Positions 22,930 through 34,402 of a stretch of DNA of 64,000 bases are shown here, one piece after another. Each line of letters starts with the position of its first letter. Positions within the stretch are counted from its first letter, which is position 1. A model generated the notes under the pieces. The model did not search any database. It was not told where the DNA came from and saw nothing but the letters and a program-made list of their open reading frames with translations. Source of the stretch: Eucommia ulmoides (taxonomy: Eukaryota; Streptophyta; Magnoliopsida; Garryales; Eucommiaceae); NCBI GenBank assembly GCA_016647705.1, contig CM028326.1:30391401-30455400 (forward strand), read 5' to 3'. A program made the position numbers and the translations under genes.

Positions 22930-24311
22930 ATGTTAAACAACAAATGACATACAGAAGAGGCTTCGGCTTGAAGCAGGTTCTGAAATCCAGCCTGAAGGGT
23001 TCCTCCTGATAGATGCTATGTAATGCACAGAAACAAAAGGGGCATTCTTGGGGCCATAAGCTTTTTCAAATGGTTAAAAACATATCTACAGAGGGGGGGA
23101 GGGGGAAGGTGATGATGCATCCACCCAGAAAAGATTCCAAGAATCAAATTGCTAGGAAAATCCCATAAACATTATCCTCAGCGATACATTGTATATATGA
23201 AGAAAAAAAAGAGAGGTGAGGGTCGGAGACTATGAACACATCTAAATAACTCACTTACCACCTATCCTCTGAGAGAGAGAGAGAGAGCATTCAAATTAGA
23301 TGATAACTTCCAGGAGTCAGCCTGATGCCCTGTCCCTTGAAAATACTGAAACAAGCAAAAGAAATGAGGAAATAAGCACAAAATCGAACAATGTGAATAT
23401 TCACAGAAACCAATTTAAGAATTTTAGCAGCGGATTGAGTACCACATATAACTATTTTTTGAAAACAGCAAGGAAATCGACATTTGCTAAGGAAGAAAGG
23501 GAAGCACAAGTTATATACAAAGTGAAAAATCATTATTGGTATGTAGATAAGTTGTTTACACATAACCTTGGCTAATTAAGATATTTAACCAAAAAACAAA
23601 AAGACTCTACAGTGACTTCTCCAGCCTTTTTCTTAATTTAACCAATTAAACATCAGGGAATCATATGTCGGAAACTATTTCCAAAAAGGTAGCAGATAAA
23701 ACCAGCACATATTTTACAAAGTATAAAAAAATTATGCTTTGACTTGAAAATATGAAACATTGCAGACTAGCATTCTATGCAGTTTCCACTATTTATTTTT
23801 CAAGTGGGAACTACTCTCTTCTCTAACCATATGCTCAAACCCTAAAACAATTACCACACCAAAATATCTTGTTCAACACCCCCACACTAATGCTTTTTTT
23901 TTTTTCTTTATTGGCATTGACACCACATTGTCGTATACCTCTTTGTAACAACCAAAGTAATAATTTACTTTTAGATAAAATAAAGTTCATATCAACTCTA
24001 GTGTTTTCTCCTTCCTGGCTAATAAGAAGTTTCATTTTATTCTCTCATCAATTAAAGGTATATATGAAATAAAGTGACCAGAAACATTGATTTCATAATT
24101 GTAGGTTCCAGGATACTCTGAAAGTGCAACACTATTTACATCTAGAACAATATATTACGAGATAGTGTCATGAATCATCAAAGAAATGAAAAGATAACTC
24201 TTATCATAGACCAGCAATCATTAGCAACAAAATTTTGCACTTCAGGCGCAATAACATATGGAATAAAGCCTCACCAAGCATTTATGCACCAATAAGATCC
24301 AGCAAGATATA
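21023..24311. other. Intergenic region between convergent genes
   Basis: The ROP gene ends at 21,022 and the SUO-like stop codon is at 24,312, so this holds both 3' UTRs. 21,440-22,200 is very AT-rich. At 22,200-22,410, motifs such as GCCACCTAAAC and AACAAAAACAAAAACAACCG resemble the terminus and interior of the intron-4 MITE, suggesting a fragment of the same family. 22,858-22,927 is an uninterrupted (GA)n microsatellite of about 35 units. I see no further gene; short frames on both strands lack domains. Confidence 0.5.
22858..22927. repeat. (GA)n microsatellite
   Basis: A perfect GA dinucleotide repeat of about 35 units, downstream of the SUO-like gene and likely in or just beyond its 3' UTR. 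Confidence 0.95.
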
Positions 24312-27300
24312 TCACTGCTGCCATGACGATTGCTTGTATCTAAAGCTCTCAGAATCCCAACTTCCCTCGGGCTCCTTCCTTTTCAAAACACTACTTGCTA
24401 CCTGGTACATTCTCACTTGTTCCTCTGCTGCCTGTGAACTTGCAACAGAAAGTTGCCTTGATGCCAACGCCACTGTCTCATCCCTCCCCTCCATGTCCAA
24501 ACCTCCAGGGCCTGCATTGAGGTCTAGACCCTGCCTATTCCATCTTCTGTTGGTCTCCATACCAGGGCTATTTCCACCATCAGTAAGGCTAAACATGTAG
24601 GGTCTTGGGTAATTGGGTGGACCTGCTCCGGGTGGTCCTAATAATGGGGAAGTCATGGCTGGGAAACCAAGCCTCCCACCAGCAGAGGAATCTATATATG
24701 TATTTGATGCACCTGAGAAAGTGGCCGAGGGCACAGGAAAACTGGTCCCAAAATGGAAAGGATACTGGAATTGTGTAGGGTGAAAGGGCAGCGCTGGAGA
24801 TGATGACAATACTGAACCCCGGAAGACATCAGGAGGAGTAAAAGAGGTAGCACCTGAAGGCCCCAAAATTCTTTGAGTTGCACCAGGGGCAACAATTGGA
24901 AAGGGCTGTTGCTCACCACCTCTATCAGGCAAGATGGAGGGAAGTGCAACAGCTGAATATGTGTTCCCATGCTGAAACCAGGGAGACATATTTCCTATTT
25001 CTGGATTGCTCAATCTAAGGCCAGAAACAGGAGGCTGGGATTGTATTCGGGTACCATTTTGGTTAGAAGATGATGGCTCACCACTTGGATCATCAAGGCC
25101 AGGCCCATTGTTCAAATCAAAGCCCCTCCTATCCTCACCATTAGGAAACTTACTCGAGGATAGCGAGTTGACATGCAGACGTGAAGCATCTTGCCTACAA
25201 CTACTGCTTGTCAAGTATTGCACCATGTCATTAGCTTCATCCACACGATTCAAATCAAGATCAAGTCCTCCAGAGCAACGACTAGGTGCAGAACCCGCCA
25301 GCTCATTTCCTGCCAAATCGTGACTGTTGAAAAGATCAGATGAACAAATTCTCCCTGGAGCATAGTCTCTGGAAGCCATGTCCTCAAGAACTCTTTCATC
25401 TGGCACATTAAGATCAAAATCGAATGGAACACGGCCTTGCCTGCTAGCAGTAGAATCGGGGAGGATGCTTTTAGCTGTACTAACCGGAATCTCTAGAACC
25501 TTTCTGGGCTCAGCAGGGCGGAAGGCACTGGTGGCAGCTGATCCCTTCCATCCAAGCTCCCCTTTACTTCTTAGCAGGTCCTCTGGAGGAACAAAAGGTC
25601 CTTTTGCAGCTGCAGCAACTGTTATAGAAGCAGGAAGGCTACTGGAGACAGAAGAGATGGGATATGATAACGGATTTAGCAAATGAAGAGTGGATGAACA
25701 TCCAACAGATGTTGAATTAATTTGTTCCCCATATTTTCCATCATCTGCAATGAAACCTTCATTCAAGTCAAATTTTAACTTTGAATCCATGTCTGCTGTT
25801 CCTGCAGCCGAAAAAGCAGTCTCCACTTTGGTTGATGAGCGTTCTTCAGTTTTCTCTGGTTCAGTTCTAGCTGGCTTGGAAGCCCTTGGACTCGCATGTT
25901 GCCCTGCTTCTTGGGCAGGAAATTCAGGTGTTTCCTGTTTAGAAACTCCATCAGCAAAATGCTTAAGCTCCTCCTTACGTTCCACATTTGGCTCCATGCT
26001 CTCACTCTTCTGATCAGTAACAGCCAAGTCCAACCCAGGTAGAGGTTGACTGTCGATAGGAGGATTACTGGTTTGATCAATCACTTTTCTTTCAGCCTGA
26101 TACACATCATCTCCCTTGTCTATTTCACCAACTTTTTCAAGCTTGATCATATCAACATTGTCAGGCACTGAAGTTTCACATGAAGCAGATGGGCAAGTCA
26201 CATCCTCATCCTTTCTTTCTCTGTGCTCCAGCTTCATCATATCCGCGGAAAGAGTCTCTCCATGGACACTGCTCACATTATTTTTGTTCTCGGCTAAACT
26301 TGAAGGGTATGATGATGAAGCATCAACAGACAACTTCTCATCCGTGGTTGACTGGACATCCTGGACCCTATCCTCGGCTTTAAAAGATTCAATTCCTCTT
26401 GGTCTAGAATCGTGACCGCAATCCACACTCATTGTGATAACTGGCTTTTCCTCATGTAATTCTTTGCCTGTCTCGCCATTGTTTGCCCTATCTGCAACAT
26501 CAACTGGGGTAAATGAAGAAGAAGAAGCACCTTTCATTTCATCTGACTTCAAATTGGCCCCCAAGCATGGGTCATCAGCTGGTTGCAAATCCATACCAGA
26601 AGAATTGAAGTTCTCATTGTTCTCTCTTACGGGCATCTCTTCGGAAGAGGAAGCTATTTTCCCGCTCCCAGACACGTCAACTAATGCATGTTTAGATAAA
26701 GGTCCATCCTTAAATGATGAACTAGAACCAATCACACCCTGCTTCTCATTTTCACCATTAGGACCTCCATTAAGCAATTCACCATTAGGACCTCCATTAA
26801 GCAAACTTCTGTCTGGAGCAACACCTTCTGCAGCTGATGATTTTGGTTTGGCACCATCCCCCGTGCGAGTTTCTTCAGTTGAGGGGGTATTTGTTTGCCC
26901 AGAATCCACTGGAGAGACCAAATCAGACCTTGACATCTCTCCAGCAGCCACACTAGCAAGGAGATTCATTCCAGTATCATCACCAAGCGGCAAAGACGGA
27001 TTTACTCCAGAGTATTTGACACAGCTTTCAATTAAAGCATTTATGGAACTGAAAGCAGCATCATGCAATCTCCCCGACTTCAAATCCTTCCCATATGATG
27101 AACCAGCCTTCGAGACTTCAGCTGATTTCCTGTTACTTTCAACAGTTCGGTTTCGTTCTCCGTCACAATTAGCAGCAGGTGATGCATCTCCTTCATCGGA
27201 ACCAGTCAACGCATCTTTGATATCATTGTTTTTCCAAGACTCAGTATTCATGTCAGACATCACATTTGAGGGGTATGCATCATTTTTCTCCCTCAAATTA

Positions 27301-30300
27301 GTATCATATTGATCACGCTTATCTGAAAGTCCTGAAAGTGCAGGAGAAGAAGCCCTGCTATTCATGATGGAAGGATCATCAGAAGATCCTCCACCAGCAC
27401 TTTGTGCAGGACTGCGACCCCGGTTAGGGATCTTGACTATCATTTTGTGACTGTTTCCCTCCACATTCTGGACATCAACACCCTTGTCACAAGTTAATCC
27501 CGACGGAGAAAACTTTTCTTGAGCAGAGATTCTGCATAAAGAAGAACTTCTGCTTGAAACACCATCTCTTTGGATTCCAGATACAGCTGTGCCAGGGAAG
27601 CCATCTAATGATTTTCGATGTCGAGAAGCACCACTTGAATTCTTGTTTCCACTCATTGACCCAGCAGTTGAACTCCTTGCCTCTTCCTTTACAGAGAAAG
27701 ACTGATTGTAGTTGTGTGACTGACCTGAACTGCTACTCTTCTCCTCCTTTGGTGTTGACAAAGGAAGATCAGAACCACTACCAACTGATATTCTGGGTTG
27801 ACCATCCTTCATAGTTGTAGTTGAAACTGCCGACTTAACAGCACCAGGAGACAAAGACGAAGATTTTACAGTACTTTCCCCCTGAACAGGCTTAACTGAA
27901 GCAATTTTAGATGCAGAGAACTGACTGATAGAGCTCTTCATAGCAACCTCCGAAGGACCAATAGCATGCCTGTTCACTCCATGAGACACCTCAGGAAGAC
28001 GTGATTTGGAAGGCCATGAAGCAGCCTGACTTGAACCGGACTTTGCATCGATAATATTCATTTCAGCCTCAACCCGTTTCTTCCATGTGTCGACTAGGCT
28101 CCTTGCTTTCTTCTGAATTTCTAAATTTTTATGACTCCGTAAATGATTCACAGATCTTCCAATGTTACACTTTTGTAGAGCATTAAGATTCACAGGCAGC
28201 TTATCAAGCGCGCGAAGTAAAACCAAGAGAAATTCCTCCAAAGGTTTATCACTATCTTTTGGGCTATTACCATCACCTAGCTTCCCTTTATTGACATCCT
28301 GAAGCCATTCGTCCAATACTGGTAAACCCTTGCGCTGCACAAAGAGACTAAGGCATTCAAACTTATCTGTGGCTGCAATTACACCTGCTAGCATTGACCG
28401 GCTATTTAAATCCATTTTCCTCTCAACTTTATCGGGTTGCAAGAGCTGCACCAATTTTTCAACCCCTTCAGGATCTACCAGCCCCCCTTTTTCTGTTATT
28501 CTAGCAATCTCCGATTTCAAAAAAAATTCACCTTCAAACTGACCCAAATCCCCGTCATCAGATTTTGAAGAACGTTCTCGTTTGCAAGGCTCAGACCCCT
28601 GATCTCCTCGGTCCCTCTTCTTTCCCTTTACTTGAGAGGGGTAGGAAGAGACACTATTTTGTACGTTATCTGAACCAGACTTCAAGTGCGATGTCGGTGT
28701 TGGACCATTTATTTGTTTTGGAGAACGACCACCCGGCTGCACTGTTGCATGCATTTCTACTCTTGTTCTATTTAACAGCTGATCTACTTCTTCCTGCCGT
28801 TCCTATCATAAGAATAACATGCAAGCCCCTCAGAAAAAATTAAAGAAAGTGAATAAAAGAAAGGGAAGTACATGTTCAGTACTAAAATATGATTCCACCC
28901 TGCAATGTGTCAAGGATATTTTGAGTGAGGAAGATGCTAAAACTCACATCAATATAATCTTGATCGGTTAGCCACCATAAACACTTGTTTTCGATGTCAT
29001 AAACACGCCTGCACACAAACGAGGATGTCCCAGGAGAAAGTTCAACAGCTTTAGGAAGGAATGCAACTTTACACGGATGGAGTAACGATGCAGCAGGAAT
29101 TTCATCCTTGTGAAAAGAGTAGAAAATTTCGTTAGGCGCGGCGTCCAGCAGGATGCCTTTGCCAAGCTTCACTTCAGCCGGTCGATAGAGCCAATTGACA
29201 CCTAACTTCAGATGATTCTCTTTATTTGATGATAGCCAACGAATTATTCCAATGAAAGGTGGGGACTCTTGTGGCGGCTTGAAAAGAGCACAGTCACCTA
29301 CACTAATTTTGCGACCATCCTGCAGAGAAGAGAAAAGAGGGTAAAAAATATTGTATTTCTCAATGACATTAACAAATCTATCGTGAACCAGGTATCGTCA
29401 TTTTGAGTTAATTCATCATAGGATATGAACACAGGTACAAAAATGTTGAGAATATGATTCTCTCAACAATTCCCCACTTGTTCAAGTTCAACAAGTAGAG
29501 AAAGCAAGCAGTTTAAGCAACTATTTCCTTCCTCGAATCCCGTTCAGGTAATATAAATAAAGCACCATTGCCTTACAAAGAATACATAGACCACTACGTC
29601 ATTCTGAAAAAAAGATAAAATATATATCGATAGAACAACGATTCTAATTGTCCATTGGACGGATCAAACGAAATGGTTCATCCCAATTGACTAATTATCC
29701 ATAGAAATGGCAGAGACGAAAGCATGCCTAGAGCAAAAATTTGCAACTATATCTCTCGTCAAGAGACTTCTCACTGATACAAAAGAGCACTTCATATAAT
29801 AAACATTTGGATCAATTAGAGAATCCACTCATTGAACAAGAGATGCAAATCAAGATGCATGGAATCCTGAGTCCAACACCGACACTCTCTGGACAATCTC
29901 GGACCCATAAGCACCTCATTTTCATGTCCATCTCTCAAACAAATATCTTCATTCCTTCAATCTATATTTTATACAAGTAACCGGTACAAATACAATATTC
30001 CTTTTTTGGGTTCTGTTATATTTGTATGCTCCTTACCACATCATGAAACTCTTAAATACAAAAATAAAATAAAAAAAATCAATGCGCAACATTTAATTTA
30101 GAAAGTTTGAGATCTATTAATACAGTGCTTGCAACGACACATATCATTATTGCTATTTATATGGAAAATATATCAACAATGTTACCTTCATTGATTCAAT
30201 ACTATTTGATGATTTTTAAGTTAAATTCTATAAGAGTGGTGAAATTTTATGTATCATAATATTCAAATATTTGCAAGTACTTGAATTTAAATGTCATTTA

Positions 30301-31041
30301 ACGGAACCATTATTTACTTTTATGTTCCATGTCTACTTTTTGAAGACATGGCACGCTCTCATGTTCATTTAGGTATAGCATTCACATCCCCATGTTAGCA
30401 TCTGTCTGAAGCTCAGAAACAAGGCTCAAGTTGGACAAGCAAGTACGGTCACCAGTCAATCATGGCACATATTACATGAGCAGGTTTACATCCATTGTCG
30501 ACAATAGATACCCCACTTTAGAAGAGAATAGAAAATTCAGTCATTAATTAAACCAATGGTAGTCATGTCCCTCTGCAACACCCCCAACCCATGAGTGGGT
30601 GGGGGGGAACAGGAAACAGATTGAAGTTAAATTGATAAGATATATAATTTCCAAACATAAAATGAAACCAAGAGACAATAGAACGGCTTAAGGCTAGCCA
30701 TAAACCCCATACCAGTCGCATAATCCCTTATTCTCCCACCCAAAAAAAAGAAAAAGGAAATCGTAGCCATTTCTATCCCAATTACATTACATATACAAGA
30801 ACACCAAAACAAAGAACCCGTGTTCAGAAACAAACATAGGCAATCCATCAAATCAATCAATAATCGACACAAAACTGATCAAAAAATGTCAAAAAACCCA
30901 CCAAGTCAATACCTTGCAGAAGGAATCTCCACCGGGAGCTACAGAAATTTCACCAGCTACAGCCCTCGTGTTACGCGACGGGGCCGACCGCATGTGCTGA
31001 CTCCACCACCGTTTCCTATTCTCGTCTCCCAACCCATGCAT
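24312..31041 (-). CDS. SUO-like: SUO-like BAH-TFIIS domain protein (3 exons, 1,663 aa)
   Basis: Large nuclear protein related to Arabidopsis SUO (At3g48050/48060), reported to act in microRNA-guided translational repression. Exons on the minus strand are 31,041-30,913 (43 codons), 29,319-28,948 (124 codons) and 28,802-24,312 (1,496 codons plus stop). All junctions are GT-AG in phase 0. The start is the first ATG, giving MHGLGDENRKR as in the family. The BAH domain spans about 47-167 (ISVGDCALFKPP to WWLTDQDYID). A basic patch KGKKRDRG lies at about 226-233, and the TFIIS N-terminal (LW) helical domain at about 273-415, ending in DTWKKRVEAEM. The rest is Ser-rich and mostly disordered, with five DLN motifs towards the C-terminus. 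It keeps one GW (ELGWKGS, near 25,550). A second site that I recall as GW in Arabidopsis reads EGSW here, and the end is YKQSSWQQ. Length and intron placement suit the family. Confidence 0.95.
26750..26814 (-). repeat. In-frame 27-bp tandem duplication in SUO-like exon 3
   Basis: Two adjacent copies encode LLNGGPNGE twice in a row within the disordered region. The nucleotide copies are nearly identical, so the duplication is recent compared with the rest of the gene. Confidence 0.8.
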
Positions 31042-31600
31042 AATCGCCTCGCATCTTCCCCAATTTCAGCTTCTCCGCCTACGACTACCATCAATTCCCC
31101 ACACACACCGAACCCTAGAATTCACCCAATTTCCATCCACCTCCCGAAACCCTAGATCAGCCCCCGAAAAAAAACCCTAACACCACCAATCCAATCCCAA
31201 CCCTAGGTCTTCAATTCGCCACCAATTTCACCGATTCACCGATCTTGTTTCCAGACTCGTCGACTTCAGATCCAAGAAATTGAGAGCCACAAATAGTCAA
31301 TTCCCACCTCACGATGTATATAAATAAACAACAAAAGAAACAGCGATGGAGAGAAAGAGCGCGACGAACGGTGTCGAGAGCGAAAGGCAGAGAGAGAGAG
31401 AAATATATAGAGAGAGAGAGACAAACAAGAGAGAGAGAGATGATGCCGTGAGGGCTCGCCAGACGGCAAAAGGGAAAGGTGTACTTCGTACTTCGGGCAG
31501 AGAGAGAGAGAGAGAGATCAGAACGGGCAGGCTGGGCAGAGATATGATAGGGTCACCGGCCTGTGGCGAAATGTGGTAAGCTACCGCAGCGGAAGGAACC
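31042..31600 (-). promoter_or_regulatory. SUO-like 5' leader and proximal promoter
   Basis: Upstream of the start codon the minus strand is pyrimidine-rich. Several (GA)n/(CT)n blocks occur at 31,389-31,440 and 31,499-31,517. TATA-like stretches occur at 31,317-31,326 and 31,405-31,412. CT-rich leaders are frequent in plants; the transcription start is not determined. Confidence 0.35.
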
Positions 31601-32879
31601 GTACCGAACTTTGTATTTTCATTTTAATTTTTGACTGATTTATAAACTTTGACTCTAGGTGATTTTGTGGGATTTCGATTGGCATTGGTTTCATCACACG
31701 ACCAGTTATCCTCCTGGTGAACTCGTGGGGTTTTTTTTTGGGTTATGATTGTATCACTCGGAGGTCATCGGTGACAATCTAAATATGCATAAGTTGTTGT
31801 ACAACCACCACCCCTGCAGTTACTGCGATCTACACTATATTTTCCTACTGTAGGGACTGAATTCAGTCATTATGAATTCAACCTTTACGGTTTAGGGCTT
31901 AAACTAAAAAAAGATTTAAGAATTTTCAGAATTCTCAGTTGCAATAATGAAATTTCGACAAATAGACATAAACTTTTTAGATAATATCTCAAGAGATGAA
32001 AAAAAAAAAAGTAGTCTAAATTGATTCAATATATAACATAAATATTTATGTATATAAATATCAATATTTTTTTCCTTTTTTCATTGTATTTGCTTGATAG
32101 CATTTTAGGACCATTAGGGTTTTAATTTTGACCGCTGTCCGCGTAGGCCACGTGTGCTCTCTCCCTCCATCGCTAGATCCCTCTATCCCGCCATCACCAT
32201 GAAGCCACCATCATCGACCCCTGATTCTCTCTCTGTGGAATCTATCTATGGAAATCACGATTTTCACATCTGATTTTCTATCTCTTTATGAAAATTGTCC
32301 GTATGTATTTCCTTCCTCCATCACTAGATCCCTCTACCTCCATCTTCGACCTTTGATTTCCTCTCTCTCTCTGGAATTTATGGAAATCACAATTTCCATT
32401 TCAATGGTGGAAATCATGATCGTTACCGCCTCTCTTATCTCTCTACAAGAAGTCTCAATATTCTACCCTAATTTTCAATCTCAAGTTTTTCCCTAGATCA
32501 CCTTGCCTTCTCTCCTATGGCGACAATGAATGTGTCAGTAGAGCGAGGAATCGAAGGCCAATTATCTTCAGATATTACATTGGTGTGTTATTAGAGAGAG
32601 GAATTGAAGACCAAACATCTTTATATCTAACATTGGTTGATTCAGTAAGCTCAAACATCTTGGTTGATTTTGTTGGTAATGTTGTGTGGTTGTATTCTTG
32701 TTCTTTCTTTAAATCTGGGAACATACATCTCAGATCATGATCATGATAGGAATCTTGAACTAAGTATCTCATTGTTCCTTATTCTATTTCTTTTAGCTCA
32801 ATTAAACGACCGCCTAATTTCACTTTCCATTCACTAAATGTTTTTGTTTAAGAACTAGGTATTCACTCAATCCTTAGAC
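31601..32879. other. Intergenic, no gene recognised
   Basis: AT-rich DNA with a pyrimidine-rich segment at 32,140-32,520. There, a G-box-like CCACGTG (32,148) is followed by repeated CCATC(G/A)CTAGATCCCTCTA and GGAAATCAC(A/G)AT motifs, each seen twice. This looks like an old local duplication or captured exon. No protein family is recognisable. Confidence 0.4.
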
Positions 32880-33025
32880 TAATGGTGCGTTTGGTTGGAC
32901 GGAATGGGGGTGGAATGGAATCGTAATTTCACACTCGATTCTGATTCATTTGCTTGGTTATCCAATGGAATCAAAAATTTGATTCCATTGGAATGAAAAT
33001 AGATGGAACCAGATTCCATACTTTT

Positions 33026-33238
33026 TATTAGAGTTACTCAGGTTTATTATTATTATTTAGTAAAGGTAGAATAGTCTTTTACTTGTTTTCTAGGTTTTGT
33101 CATTGTACGCTTATATAAGTATTTCTTTCCTAGGTTTTCTATTTTTGTATTCTTATATTCATTATTCAGAGATAATAAACTCTAACCGTCGTTTCTCTTT
33201 TCTCTCTACACTTTTCATGTTATTCACTCATCTTCACA
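33026..33238 (+). repeat. Copia 5' LTR
   Basis: A 213-bp long terminal repeat. It includes a TATATAAG TATA-like motif near 33,113 that probably marks the element's own promoter, and ends CA immediately before the primer-binding site. Confidence 0.9.
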
Positions 33239-33462
33239 TGGTATCAAGAGCCTAATTTCATAGAATGAAGTTTGATTCCACCTACAAGGACTGTGGATCC
33301 AACTATGATTTGGTACTACTATGATTGTTGATGTTCGTACAGTTTTAACTTCTGTGCAACTCTAATTAAGTTTTCTCTGCAACGAATCATCGATTTGTTT
33401 CTGGTATTTGATTTTCTTTCTCCGTTGCATTAGATTTGTGTTTTCGTTTGTTGGTATTTGTA

Positions 33463-34390
33463 ATGGCTTCTGAAATGAATGATTCACTTCAGTCTATTGC
33501 TGTAAGATTGAATGGAAAAAAAATTTCATATTGGAGTTATGTAATGAAAATTTTTCTCAAAGACAAAAAGATATGGGGTTATATTAGTGGTACGTTGGTT
33601 AAGCCAAAAACTGAAAGGTCTAAAGATTATATAACTTCGTTAGACACTTTGGAGGCAAATAATTCAGAAAACATTACTTGGATTAACAACTCTGTTGATA
33701 ATTCAATTGGTAAAGTACGAGTACGCCAAAGAGGTTTGGGATCATCTATCAAGGCTGTACACACAGTCTAATCTTACAAAATAATACCAATTGGAATCTG
33801 TTATTCGAGCAGTGAAGCAAAATGATATGAGTATCCCGGAATTCTACTCCGCTATGACAGATCTTTGAGATCAATTGGCTCTTACGGAATCTACAAAATT
33901 ACGAGCATGTATTATGTACATTGCTCGTGGGGAAGAACAATGTTTGGTCCAATTTTTTATGGCGTTAAGTGATGATTTTGAGGGACTTCCTGGGACAATT
34001 CTGCACCGTAATCCACTTCCTTCTATTGACTCAGTGGTTAGTGAATTATTGGCCGAGAAGATACGCCTCAAATCTCAATCAGACACAAGGGTTCTCTAAT
34101 CACCCAGTCTATCCGTTCTAGCAGTTCCTTCTAAACTACCTCTTAATCATCAAAACAAGCCCTATTCGAGACCCGCCTTTGATGAATGTAGCTTCTGTAG
34201 GCACAAAGGTCATTGGAAGGCTCAATGCCCTAAATTGAGTAGAACACAACAACAACAGCAACAACAGCCACCTTCCCAGTAGAAATCTAACAATCAATCT
34301 CAAACACATCTTTACAAGCCTCCACAGCCTAACACTACTATAGTTGTACCGTCATCATCAAATTCGTTTGGTTTTAGAGACCCAGCATCT
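33463..34390 (+). pseudogene. Copia gag, frameshifted
   Basis: Structural Gag region. It opens with an ATG at 33,463 and the conserved L-N-G-K-(K/N)-(I/Y)-x-Y-W segment typical of copia Gag. A zinc knuckle, C-S-F-C-R-H-K-G-H-W-K-A-Q-C (CX2CX4HX4C), lies at 34,187-34,228, followed by a Gln-rich run. A frameshift near 33,720 and stops near 33,780, 33,866, 34,098 and 34,280 break the frame. Confidence 0.88.
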
Positions 34391-34402
34391 TCTAATCCCA
34401 CA

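Noticed and set aside
22747-22947. Arg/Glu repeat protein
   Set aside because: It is a translation of the (GA)n microsatellite.
24235-28843. Several plus-strand open frames, one of 292 codons, across the SUO-like gene
   Set aside because: They are antisense shadows of the long minus-strand exon, which has clear domains and conserved splice sites.
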